Shown here piece by piece: positions 8,086 through 17,900 of a DNA stretch of 33,098 nt. The stretch's first letter is position 1, and the number at the start of each line of letters is the position of its first letter. Source of the DNA: a virus. Below the pieces are notes generated by a model. The model was given only the letters and a program-made list of their open reading frames with translations. It was not told where the DNA came from and did not search any database. The stretch covers positions 1 to 33,098 of IMG/VR virus record IMGVR_UViG_3300017758_000059, one strand, 5' to 3'. The translations under genes and the position numbers were made by a program.

Positions 8086-9480
8086 TCAGACTTCTTCCAT
8101 CATGAAGCGGTATTTCTTACCACTACGACGGTTGGTGATGTAAAGATCATTTTCACCCTCTTCGATGAGGTATGAACCCCAGGTTGCATCAATTGAATTG
8201 ACGCCCTTTGCCTCGTTGCTGAGGTCAAGGTCACTGGTGTATACGTTAGCAAAACGTGTTCCCGTTGCACCAATGTCAAGGGTACCGTTAGCATCAGGTA
8301 AAATGTTACCCGAAACAGTCAGAGAACTCAGTGTTCCAACTGATGTTAGGGAAGAAGCAACAACACCTGAACCAAGTGTGGTAGCATTCAGGACGCTGGT
8401 ATCAGCGATTTGGAATGCTTTTCCAGACACAAGGTTGAAATGCTCACTGGATTCCCAATGATCATTATCATTATACCACAAGAGAGTGTGGTCTGATGCA
8501 CCTTTCAGAACAATACCACCAGCATCTGCTGTGGTGTCTGAAGGTGAAGCAACAGATCCCAGTTCAAATGTTTTGTCATCTACGGAAATTACCGTGCTGT
8601 TGATGGTAGTTGTGGTACCATTTACAGTGAGGTCGCCCGTGATGGTGAGACCAGCACCAACCACAACTCCACCACTCAGGGTGATGTCATCCATGGTCGC
8701 ACGACCAGTGATGTCAGGGGTTGCAATAGTTGGTGAAGTACCAAACACAAGAGCACCACTGCCAGTCTCGTCAGTTACGGCGGCGGCAAAGTTGCTGCTT
8801 GAGGGTGTTGCTAAGAAGGTGGCAACGTTAGAAGCAAGACCAGAAACTCCAGTAGAAATAGGAAGACTGGTTGCATCACTTAGGTCAAATGCTGGTGTAG
8901 CATCTGTGCCACCAAGATCCAAACTAATACCACCGAAAGAAACGCTATCGTTGGCGAGTTTAGAATTTGCAATACTACCTGCTAACTGTGTGTTAGTGAT
9001 AGTACCGGAGAGACTTGAAGTTGGATAGTTAGTCGCGTCAGCAAGGTCAAATGCTGGTGTAGAATCTGCAGCACCGAGTGCTACACTTACACCACCAAAA
9101 GAAACGCTGCTATTTTGTAGTTCGGTATTTGCAAGACCGCTACTAAGCGTAACTGTTCCGGAAATTGTTACATCATCTAAATTAGATGTTCCATCAACAT
9201 ATAGGTTGCGCCACTGTTGAGTCGCAGAACCGAGATCATAAGTATCATCCGTATTAGGAATGATGTGAGAATTCACATCTGCTCCAAATACAACATTATC
9301 AGATGCAGCATCCCCGAGAGTCAGGGTGCCTCCATTGAATGTGGTTGTGCCAGTAACCGCTAAGTTACTGTACATAAACACGTCTGCTGCGAAAGTGGAG
9401 ACGCCAACGTGGGAAGACAGACCAGCAACGACTTGCTGATTCAGTCCACCAACCTTAGCTAGTTCCCTGGCTCTTGACAT
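8086..9480 (-). CDS. Tail-fibre protein with repeated beta-rich modules
   Basis: A 464-residue structural protein. Two tandem modules of about 50 residues, around residues 120-200, share SVSFGG(V/I)S, LG..D, TPAFDL and DAT. These modules are familiar from marine phage fibres. A DTYDLGSATQQWRNLYVDG segment near residue 80 and a TLDIGATGTRFANVY segment near residue 395 are copies of one motif. The final 35 residues (EEGENDLYITNRRSGKKYRF) match the C-terminus of the 621-residue fibre protein at 10333-12198. A late promoter precedes it by about 32 bases. Likely a trimeric fibre shaft with a conserved C-terminal cap; exact position on the virion unknown. Confidence 0.75.
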   Translation of the reverse strand: MSRARELAKVGGLNQQVVAGLSSHVGVSTFAADVFMYSNLAVTGTTTFNGGTLTLGDAASDNVVFGADVNSHIIPNTDDTYDLGSATQQWRNLYVDGTSNLDDVTISGTVTLSSGLANTELQNSSVSFGGVSVALGAADSTPAFDLADATNYPTSSLSGTITNTQLAGSIANSKLANDSVSFGGISLDLGGTDATPAFDLSDATSLPISTGVSGLASNVATFLATPSSSNFAAAVTDETGSGALVFGTSPTIATPDITGRATMDDITLSGGVVVGAGLTITGDLTVNGTTTTINSTVISVDDKTFELGSVASPSDTTADAGGIVLKGASDHTLLWYNDNDHWESSEHFNLVSGKAFQIADTSVLNATTLGSGVVASSLTSVGTLSSLTVSGNILPDANGTLDIGATGTRFANVYTSDLDLSNEAKGVNSIDATWGSYLIEEGENDLYITNRRSGKKYRFMMEEV

Positions 9481-9511
9481 GGCGTATTATTAGTACAGGT
9501 TAGGTGCTGGT

Positions 9512-9520
9512 ATTATTTAG
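9512..9520 (-). promoter_or_regulatory. Late promoter variant CTAAATAAT
   Basis: The minus strand reads CTAAATAAT about 32 bases before the ATG of the 464-residue fibre gene. It overlaps the stop codon of the oxygenase gene. The same CTAAATA form recurs before several other gene starts in the window, all 21 to 33 bases from the start codon. Confidence 0.6.
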
Positions 9521-10331
9521 TTACTCTGACCCTGAACGCGATACGTTGAGTCATTTCATCGGCATCAGAACTTGGAGGATTTACTTTATGAATATCATCG
9601 TGATGATAAACTATGACACGTCCCTGCCGATTACCTATTATATTAGTTGGCCATCCTATATCATATTTGCCTTTAGGGTGACGACCACCAGTATAATCGT
9701 CTCCATAAAATACAATTTCACCACCCCATGTGGGGTTCCACTTTCTATTTACCACATATAAAACTGTATAGTAATCTCCATACCACCCAAAGTTAGTGTC
9801 TTTATGGATCTCTTTATACTGTTTCTTTACTTTTACTAACCCAATTGGTTCAGATGCTCTAGCACTAAAGTATGTGGTCCAACGATCTTTATCTCTCGGA
9901 ACACCATACTTCTCATAGAAATCAGTTTGATCTTTGAAGAACTGGTTACCAACTCTCAACCCATCAACCTTATCTCCAATACCCTCTAAGTCTGCTTTAC
10001 CTTGAAACAATTTGTCATTGATTGTACACCACAATGACCATATCAATGGATTACGTTCTTCCAATGACTCAGTATTCCATCCCAGAGGGTGTCTGTATGA
10101 TGAGAACTGCAAGAGTTGCATCAGTCCATGGAGTGCTGCCTCTTGAGATAATATGTGACGATGAACAGCGTTGCCATCCTGTGATGGAATATATTCATTC
10201 AACTTCCTAGTACAGCGGTCGGTCTCCATATCGAGACCATACCACTTATGATACCAGGAAATACTTTGACAATAAGTATAAATCTCGTCTGATACTTCAC
10301 TATCAATTAGATCATCATAAAATTGAACCAT
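9513..10331 (-). CDS. 2-oxoglutarate/Fe(II)-dependent oxygenase (prolyl-4-hydroxylase-like)
   Basis: A 272-residue protein with the facial triad of the 2OG-Fe(II) superfamily. His176 and Asp178 form the HxD motif (EIHKDTN), and the distal His is at 248 (DDIHKVNP). Arg263 (TQRIAFRV) is the likely 2-oxoglutarate carboxylate ligand. A WGGEIVFYGDD strand sits between them, as in P4H-like enzymes. Such genes are frequent in marine T4-like phages and sit near structural genes; their substrates are mostly unknown. It lies between two fibre genes and starts two bases after the stop of the 621-residue fibre gene (TGATATG), so it is translated with virion genes. Hydroxylation of a virion protein is one possibility, but DNA or a metabolite cannot be excluded. 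Confidence 0.8.
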   Translation of the reverse strand: MVQFYDDLIDSEVSDEIYTYCQSISWYHKWYGLDMETDRCTRKLNEYIPSQDGNAVHRHILSQEAALHGLMQLLQFSSYRHPLGWNTESLEERNPLIWSLWCTINDKLFQGKADLEGIGDKVDGLRVGNQFFKDQTDFYEKYGVPRDKDRWTTYFSARASEPIGLVKVKKQYKEIHKDTNFGWYGDYYTVLYVVNRKWNPTWGGEIVFYGDDYTGGRHPKGKYDIGWPTNIIGNRQGRVIVYHHDDIHKVNPPSSDADEMTQRIAFRVRVTK

Positions 10332-10332
10332 A

Positions 10333-12198
10333 TCAATCCACTGGAGTTAGAGCAATCTTATATCGTTTGCCAGTTTTATTGTTGAGCATGAAGATGTCAT
10401 TCTCACCCTCCTGAAGTGTCCAATTACCTTCAGTACCATCAACCTCGTTACCACCTGTGCCCACGTTGCTGAAGTGCATATCAGCAGTATAAACATTTGC
10501 CCAACGAGTACCACTAGCGCCTAGATCACGAGTAGCATCAGAATCAGCGATCATGTTGCCACTCAACGTAATGCCTGACACTGCAATTGCTGGAGTATCA
10601 GTCAAACCAGTCGCGTTACCAGCAAACTTGACCGCAGTCAGTGTGTTGGTTGCAGGGTTATAATTGAGGTCAATGTCAGTCCGGAACTCTTCAGTACCAG
10701 TCGCTTCTTCAGCAAAGATCAGATAATGACTGGAGTTGGTGGTGTTAGTGGCAGTGAGTGTGCTGTTACCAGCAACAATATTAGTAAGGTTTTGCCCGTT
10801 ACCATGGAAGTTTGCTGCCGTAATAATACCAGTGGTATGGATGTTCTGACTGATAGCACCAGCAGTTTCACCAATAATAAAATCACCACTCTTTGTTCCA
10901 AGAGTAAGTGTTACGTTACCACTATAGTCATTATGGTCGGCAGATTGCACCCGAGTGTAGTGGACGTTAGAAACCTCACAATAATAATCAACACGTGCAG
11001 GGAGTCCATCATCAACCAAAATCTTCAGTTGGTTGGTGATAGTATTGATTCCGGTAACAGCATTGATGTTGCCATTTAGAGAACCTATAACGTTACCTAT
11101 TACATTACCAGTAATAGGACCAACAAAACCACCAGTGCTAGTTGTAACGCCACTTACGAGTACCTGACCAAATGAATTGCTTCCAGTGCTAGTAACCTCA
11201 CCTGTCAAACTACCAGTTACATTACCAGTTACGTCGCCAGTTACATTACCAGTTACGCTACCAGTAACAGCACCCGTCAGGGGTCCTATGAAACCTGTGG
11301 CAGTAACAATACCAGTAGATTCTATATTGATATTCTTTAGGAAGTTGATGGTAGAAACACCAACAGAGTTCAAGTTACCAACAATATTACCAGTTACATC
11401 ACCATCATGAGTACCAGTGGTGATACCAATTAGGTTACCAGATACATCACCAAGAAGATTGCCATCAAAAACACCACCATCAAATAGATTTGCGGTAAGT
11501 GCTGCACCAACTATGTTACCACTGAAGTATTGACCAGCAGTAATAATACCACTAGCATTGATGTTATCAAAATCACCAGATACATCAAGGGTTGCAATAC
11601 CAACAGATACTTGACTTGCTGTAAGACCTTTGCCCACACGGACATGACTCACATTCTCTACAGCACTGCTACCATCACCATTCTGGATCGCAATGATTGC
11701 GCCCGTCGCAAAAATAGTGACGATGCCACTTTGTCCTGGAACTGACTCAAACGAGAGACCTGTACCTACACGGAAGGTTGTAACACCAGTGACACGAGTA
11801 AATTTATGAGCGTCTTGGAAATCATTGGTAGATTTGTTGATACGTACTGTAGCAACACCAACCTCAACACCACCATTATCTTGTTTGGTGGCAAATACAT
11901 CTACACCATTACCAGTGAAGTTGACAATAGTGGTAGAACCACCGAAACCAACTGGTGTTATGGCATCCTTTTGAACATCTATACCATCAACACTGCCTGA
12001 TGGAGCACCAGATGGTGCTGCCCAATATCTACCACCTTCAGTGGTTCCATATAAAATATGGTTATTATTTCCGGGCAGACCGAGATTCGGTTCCACCTCT
12101 TCCAGTGCTAAAAAACTGGGGAATCCTTCAGTTTGTTTACGATCAGTGGATAGACCTGAGTAAGATGTTACACCTACACGCCCGGACAGCAGTCTCAT
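10333..12198 (-). CDS. Tail-fibre protein with VTGN tetrapeptide repeats
   Basis: A 621-residue structural protein. The N-terminal part has marine-fibre phrases such as PGNNNHILYGTTEGG. Residues from about 200 to 400 alternate GNVxG and VTGx units, including an array of at least six VTG(N/S/D) units. These probably fold as stacked beta turns or a trimeric shaft. The C-terminal 80 residues (DLGASGTRWANVY and then LQEGENDIFMLNNKTGKRYKI) match the C-terminus of the 464-residue fibre protein, so both carry the same end module. It is tightly linked to the small gene upstream (2-base gap) and the oxygenase downstream. No enzymatic domain is visible. Confidence 0.75.
   Translation of the reverse strand: MRLLSGRVGVTSYSGLSTDRKQTEGFPSFLALEEVEPNLGLPGNNNHILYGTTEGGRYWAAPSGAPSGSVDGIDVQKDAITPVGFGGSTTIVNFTGNGVDVFATKQDNGGVEVGVATVRINKSTNDFQDAHKFTRVTGVTTFRVGTGLSFESVPGQSGIVTIFATGAIIAIQNGDGSSAVENVSHVRVGKGLTASQVSVGIATLDVSGDFDNINASGIITAGQYFSGNIVGAALTANLFDGGVFDGNLLGDVSGNLIGITTGTHDGDVTGNIVGNLNSVGVSTINFLKNINIESTGIVTATGFIGPLTGAVTGSVTGNVTGDVTGNVTGSLTGEVTSTGSNSFGQVLVSGVTTSTGGFVGPITGNVIGNVIGSLNGNINAVTGINTITNQLKILVDDGLPARVDYYCEVSNVHYTRVQSADHNDYSGNVTLTLGTKSGDFIIGETAGAISQNIHTTGIITAANFHGNGQNLTNIVAGNSTLTATNTTNSSHYLIFAEEATGTEEFRTDIDLNYNPATNTLTAVKFAGNATGLTDTPAIAVSGITLSGNMIADSDATRDLGASGTRWANVYTADMHFSNVGTGGNEVDGTEGNWTLQEGENDIFMLNNKTGKRYKIALTPVD
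11191..11280 (-). repeat. 12-base tandem repeat encoding VTGx units
   Basis: Copies of a 12-base unit close to CCAGTTACATTA (plus-strand reading) follow each other in frame and encode the tetrapeptides VTGS, VTGN and VTGD. The copies differ at third positions and in the fourth residue. Length changes by slippage would keep the reading frame. Confidence 0.75.
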
Positions 12199-12200
12199 TT

Positions 12201-12539
12201 TTACTTAGCGTTTTCGAGAACAGAAATAATGCACTTCATGGTATTATTCGCATCACCTTTGATGGTAAGAATATCACCTGTCTCAAGTGCGAGACGACCA
12301 TCAAGGAATGACATAGCATCCTGATGGGGGATACGTGCATCACGCACGACTTCAGTATCTTCACCTCCACGCCTATGACATACACTGAACGATGTCACAG
12401 AGGATCCTTGACCTACATTTGATACATTGCCATAGATCAACAGTGATGCCACTCCAGGAGGGCAGGTGTAGATACCAACGGCAACATCAGTTAGACTATG
12501 GGTGATTGTTCTGAATTTATTGAGTGGAATCGCAGCCAT
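12201..12539 (-). CDS. Small conserved virion-linked protein
   Basis: A 112-residue protein. The order ITHSLTDVAVGIYTCPPGVASLL, SVCHRR.G..T, IPHQDAMSFLDGRLALETGD and a final ISVLE resembles a small beta-sandwich protein that recurs beside fibre genes in cyanophages and other marine T4-like phages. Its function is not known to me. The ATG overlaps the TAA of the 779-residue gene (TAATG), which implies translational coupling, and the next gene begins two bases after its stop. A structural or fibre-attachment role is inferred from position only. Confidence 0.65.
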   Translation of the reverse strand: MAAIPLNKFRTITHSLTDVAVGIYTCPPGVASLLIYGNVSNVGQGSSVTSFSVCHRRGGEDTEVVRDARIPHQDAMSFLDGRLALETGDILTIKGDANNTMKCIISVLENAK

Positions 12540-14878
12540 TAGACATTACCTCCGAGTGCAATAATTAGTGGTGTAAGGGTTGCTTGGATGCTCTTATTGA
12601 AAGCGTCACCTGTGATGGTGCCGGTTTGTTGGTTGATAGTAAAACCATCACCGACTTTCAAATTACCTCTTTCATCCGTGGAGGTATAAACAACTCGACC
12701 ACCGCCCTCAGATACAGTTTCATTCTCCGGGATAGTAACGCCACCCTTACGGGGTAATGCATTAGCAATCGTAAGACCAGCACCAACAAATTCAAATGTA
12801 TATGAAGATGCAAGAATCAGAGATTGTCGCTGGATGGGGACCGCTGAACCAATACCGACACTTGCCGGTAATTTTTGATCAATAGTAACGGTCGAAACGC
12901 CTGCAGTAACCGGCGTAGCAGTATTTATAGTGAAATAAGTAGGTCCAACTTCAGCAGTTGCTTCTGCTGTGGTACCACTACCACTAGAAATAGTGATAGC
13001 AGGTGCAGTGCGATATTGTGTGCCAGTGGCAAACATGTCGATAGAGGTCACCTGACCGAATCCATTCACCGTTGCTGTTGCTTCAGCGTTAGCACCATTG
13101 GGACCAGTAGGAGCAGCAATAGATACAGTTGGGGGATTGGTACTTGTATAACCAGTACCAGCATTAGTTATATTGACCTTGATAACTTCATTGAATAGTT
13201 CTCGAAGGTAGAAAACCTGACCAGAGTAAGGGCGTGATGTAAGATTACTAAGAACAACAGTATTGTCTTCTTCAACCGCAGCAACTGCCAATGTACCAGT
13301 ATCTGTGACAGTACCAACACCGGATGCCACGATACCAAAGGTACCGAACGAGGCATTAGAGTTGTTCAGGTCACACTGACCACCTGATACACAGGAGATG
13401 GCGTACTCGTCACACACGGTGAAGATAGACACCAACTGTGCATAACCATCGTTGGAGATTGTGACACCAATACCACCCTGATTGTATTGGGTATAAGAGT
13501 CAACCACCATGGACTTGGTACCACCAGTGTGGTTACCATTGATCCTCATACCAATACTGTTAGGAACAAAGTTTGTGCAGTTCCTTACATATGGTGACTG
13601 GGTGATGATGCCAGTGATTCTTGCTCCACTACCAGCATCTCCTGAGAGGAAGGTGATGGTGTCAGATGTGAATGATGTGATACCAGTGAAGATACCAGCA
13701 AGTGGATCACTTGCCCGTGGATATGAATGCAAAGTCGCATTATCATCACTGTCACAGGTCATTGCAAAACCACCAGTGACAATACCAATACTGTCAGATA
13801 GTGTCAGACCATGACCTACAATTGTGGCAGTGGTAACACCACTGATAGGATCGTAGTTGATGAGCGTGGGTGTGGTGGACACACCAGTGTGCCAATTGGG
13901 TCCAATCTTGAATGAATCAGCATTGGCACTTACAAAACTGTGACGATTGACCACACCCTCAGGAGGGAACGTAATCATTGCACCAGTATTGGCAGCACCA
14001 ACAAATGACATATTCTGAATCAAGGCACCATTGTGAACCTTGAATAGATCTTGTCCAACATTTGATGGAATAACTTGAGTATTTCTCAGGTCATCACCAT
14101 CAATCGACACATTACGTGGCACAGTGATGGGGTTGTTCTCACTGTAAACACCACCAGCAACACGGATTACATCACCAGCACTAGCAATCTCAGTTGCTGC
14201 CTTGATTGATCTCTTAGCACTACTCAGTGTTCTGCCAGAATTTGTATCATTACCATCTTCTGCAACGTAAATGATATTCAGTGTTGATGCACCAGCACCA
14301 ACCCACTGAAGTTTACCAGCATTATCGGCAGCAAGAATAGATTTAGCAACACCAACTTGAGAGTTGGAGTCATAGAAGACACCATCAATCCGGACAGTGC
14401 CATCAACATCTAAGGTATAATCCGGTTGGGTACTACCAATACCCACGCGGTCATTACCATCATCATATACAAATTGAGAAGCACCACCAAAGGTGCCATC
14501 ATCTTTCTTATATTGTAATTGATCCGGACGACCATCTGCAAGGGCAGTAATATCAGCATTACTTGACCAAGAGATACCAGTGCCGACAGAGACCAGAACT
14601 TTGAAGTCTGATCCAGCACTGTCATTCATATCATATAACTTCTTACGGACTGCGATGTCCGCATTGAAGTCACCATCCCTGGCAGGTTGCGTGCTACCGA
14701 TACCTACTTGGGCAGCGGCAACAATACCATCAAAACGTGCTGTAGTTGCAACATCTAAACCATATTCTGGATTAGTTTTACCAATACCAGTACGATTATT
14801 ATCGGCATCAACGACAAGAGCCTGGTCGCCAACTTCCAGACCCTTCTCGACAGCAAACTTTTTATTTACCGATGCCAT
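12539..14878 (-). CDS. Beta-helix tail-fibre/baseplate structural protein
   Basis: A 779-residue protein. Three copies of a VGIGxTxP..xLDV motif (near residues 31, 58 and 145) form the N-terminal stalk. A right-handed beta-helix-like region starts at NIIYVAEDGNDTNSG (residue 201), with SIDGDDLRNTQVIP at 258-271 and a QLVSIFTVCDEYAISC segment further on. A GTGY-type repeat (NITNAGTGYTSTNPP) follows. Near the C-terminus GGRVVYTSTDERGNLKVGDGF is shared with the 1892-residue protein encoded upstream, so the two are paralogues in several blocks. Preceded by a GATAAATA late promoter. Probably a virion fibre or baseplate appendage; the beta-helix could be purely structural or could bind or cleave glycans. 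Confidence 0.72.
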   Translation of the reverse strand: MASVNKKFAVEKGLEVGDQALVVDADNNRTGIGKTNPEYGLDVATTARFDGIVAAAQVGIGSTQPARDGDFNADIAVRKKLYDMNDSAGSDFKVLVSVGTGISWSSNADITALADGRPDQLQYKKDDGTFGGASQFVYDDGNDRVGIGSTQPDYTLDVDGTVRIDGVFYDSNSQVGVAKSILAADNAGKLQWVGAGASTLNIIYVAEDGNDTNSGRTLSSAKRSIKAATEIASAGDVIRVAGGVYSENNPITVPRNVSIDGDDLRNTQVIPSNVGQDLFKVHNGALIQNMSFVGAANTGAMITFPPEGVVNRHSFVSANADSFKIGPNWHTGVSTTPTLINYDPISGVTTATIVGHGLTLSDSIGIVTGGFAMTCDSDDNATLHSYPRASDPLAGIFTGITSFTSDTITFLSGDAGSGARITGIITQSPYVRNCTNFVPNSIGMRINGNHTGGTKSMVVDSYTQYNQGGIGVTISNDGYAQLVSIFTVCDEYAISCVSGGQCDLNNSNASFGTFGIVASGVGTVTDTGTLAVAAVEEDNTVVLSNLTSRPYSGQVFYLRELFNEVIKVNITNAGTGYTSTNPPTVSIAAPTGPNGANAEATATVNGFGQVTSIDMFATGTQYRTAPAITISSGSGTTAEATAEVGPTYFTINTATPVTAGVSTVTIDQKLPASVGIGSAVPIQRQSLILASSYTFEFVGAGLTIANALPRKGGVTIPENETVSEGGGRVVYTSTDERGNLKVGDGFTINQQTGTITGDAFNKSIQATLTPLIIALGGNV

Positions 14879-14904
14879 TTACCAAGATACCCCTTTTATG
14901 ATTG

Positions 14905-14912
14905 TATTTATC
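14905..14912 (-). promoter_or_regulatory. Late promoter GATAAATA
   Basis: The minus strand reads GATAAATA 27 bases before the ATG of the 779-residue structural gene. This is one base from the T4 late consensus TATAAATA. It overlaps the TGA stop of the 1892-residue gene. Confidence 0.65.
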
Positions 14913-17900
14913 AGGTAGTCCGCATGATATATGCGAGTGCATAATATTGAGGACGGTTATCAAGAGGATCGCCACTACCATTTGATCCAGTGTTCTGGTT
15001 TCCACCATCTGCAGTAGAACCACTGACACCTATATCAATACTGTGATTGTGACCAGTGTTGTTGTCATTAGTAGTTCCACTTACACTGTGACTATGACTA
15101 TCGTTATTAGTGTTTCCACTTACAGTGTGAGTGTGACCTCCAGCACCATTGGTTGAGGATTGTCCTGCCAAATCTGCATCGTAAGCAATATCCGGTGCAT
15201 TAGGGATGGAACTGTTATCATCAGTGTCACTATAAACATTGAAACCATGAGTATGGTTACCTGGATTATTAGTGGTTCCACTGAAACTATGACTATGACT
15301 ATCGTTATTAGTGCTTCCACTGTAGCTGTGAGTGTGGGTGTTGCTAGTGTTACCACTAGTTCCACTTGCACTCAAACTTCCGGCACCGTGACTGTGTGAC
15401 GGTTGACTGTGGAAGTGATCCGGCATCTGACCCACAGTCAGAGATGGGGTGTCATTACCGCCAGTGTTACCGGTGTTGTAAGCATCACCAGAACCAACAA
15501 TAAAGCGGTTTCTAAGGTCAGGTGTGCTGTTACTTCCATTACAAAGTGACCATCCAGTAGGAACTGTGCTACCAGACCACATGATGATGCCACCCAGAGG
15601 AATGGTACCAGGTCCAATAAACTCGCCAGCAGTGATAGTGTTGGATGCTACCTGAGTGTGTGAATATAGTGTAGAACCAGAGAAGTAAAGAACTCCATTG
15701 TCCATCAGTTCACCATCAGTGCCTGCAAACACAACCCGTGTATCAGTTAGATCACTGACCGCCAGACTTGCAATTGTGGATGCAGCACCTACACTTAGAC
15801 CACCACTAATATATGCCTCACCAGTTGCTTCAAACACACGGTGAGCAGTAGTTCCATTGTTGTTGCCCAGAGCAAGTTTGTCGAAGGCATAATGATCAGT
15901 GGCGTCAACCGTAATCGGACCCCACTTCTTCCACGGAGAAGTGTCACCAGTTCTCACATATCCAATGTAACCACCCTTATCGTATGACAGATTGAGAAGA
16001 ATCTGGTCAATTGAACTGGTGGGAACTGCATTGGAGGAACTACCATTGACTCCCACCAACACACTTGCACCAACAGCACCAGAACGGTTACCCTTGAGTT
16101 GTAAGTCAATCAGTTCAGTGTTACCCAAACTGTACAGGTTGTTCTTGACAGTCAGGTCATCAAAGTCTGCTGTTACAGGAACTTTGAGAACTGGCGTTGA
16201 GTCAAACTTAGTGATGGTGCTGATTTCTTCACCAGTCAGAGCATCAATCTTCTTACGACCGATGAAGAACTCACCCCGGTCATTCATACCGGAGTATACA
16301 ACAGTACCGCCACGGGTGTTTACAGACTGTGCCAGTAGTTGCTGGCTGTCATCTAAGACACGGGTTTGTGTCTGAGGCATGCCTGTGCTGTAGTTACCAG
16401 GTCCATAACCCACATATTCAAATGTGTGACCCGAGGCACGGATGGTAGAGTGACGACGTTGCTCAACAGGTAGAACCTTGATACGCTGTGCAGCAACGTA
16501 CTGAAGGTGTGATGCAGCATTGGTTCCTAAAACACCACGTGCAATCTGATTCTTCTGTGCGTTGGTGATGCGAACAATCTCATCCTCAATCTGCAAGAAG
16601 TCACCACGGTTGAATCCAAGAGGATTTTTTAGTGTGATGCTAGTTGAGGTTGTACTCAATCCTGCACTAATCTCACTAAATGCACCATCATAGATGGGAA
16701 TAGTTTGACCATTAGCACGGAAGTTTATACCACTTCCATGTGCATATGCACCAGCACCAGAGAAAGTAGGATCAGTTTCAGAATCAATCAGGACACTTAG
16801 AGATGATCCATAACCAATACGGTCTTGAATAGACCATGTACCATTATATTCTGTATTGGCACCATTGATAACAATTTGATCACCCCGCCTCAGACCGATG
16901 TCCGTGTTCATTGTCACGGTTGCGATCTTCGTCGTCTTATTATGAACAATGTTAGTGATTGTAGTAGTAACACCTACATGGTAGATAAAACCACCTGTAG
17001 ATCCTACGGAAACTCCACCAGACGTATAAAGAAGGTTCTTAGGATCAGTAACCTGAGTGATACGATGCAGACCGTTGAATCCGGTACTACCCACACCCAC
17101 AACTTGAACAATGTCACCCACAACATTGTCAATCTCACTCACCTGTACAGTAGAGTTGTCACCACCTGGATCAAACTTAGGAATACCAGCAAGAGTCAGG
17201 GTGTCTCCAACAACATATCCTGATCCACGATCAACCAAGGTAACATCAGAAATGTTACCAGCAGCGTTGACAACAATGTCAGCAGTAGCACCTTGACCAC
17301 TGCCACCAGTGAAGTGTGCACCAAAGTAATATTCTCCGGTACCACTATTGACACCGAAACCAACACCACCACTCAAAGAACCAATCTGGAGAATGCCATT
17401 CAAGTCATGGTCAACTTCAGTATTGAGAGTTACTGTGGTACCTGAGACCGTTGCATCAGTAATCTTCCTACCGATGCCCATGTCATCGATTAGTTTATAT
17501 GTTGACTCCTTAGTGATGCTATGCTCAGGATTGCTACTCTCAACATGTCCGATGTCATCACGGACAGCATAAGATGTAGCATCTAAAGGATCATCTGTAA
17601 CAGAATCAACATCAACAAACGGTTTCAGATAGTTGATGTTCTGAGGGAACCTATTCTTACCAATGTTGAATGGTGCTAGATCAGGAGTAGAATGATAACC
17701 TAGAATGGTAAGGTCAAACACGCCATCTTGAACGCCTGCTTTATGCTCCTGGCGAACCTCATGGTTGAAGATCTGGTAAGCATTACCATATTCTTTCCTT
17801 ACAAAGTAAGGAGAGAACGTCCGACCAGAACCAACAACAGTAGTGTCGTGAGAAGTATAAGGAACACCCGTGGAGATGGTAGTAATACCACCAGGATCCG

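Noticed and set aside
12922-12929. Perfect TATAAATA on the minus strand inside the 779-residue gene
   Set aside because: The next start codon downstream is nearly 400 bases away, and the bases encode an ordinary T-I-N-T stretch, so it is probably chance.
15043-15417. CRISPR-like regular repeats
   Set aside because: The repeats are in frame, encode HxH fibre motifs and lack uniform spacers.
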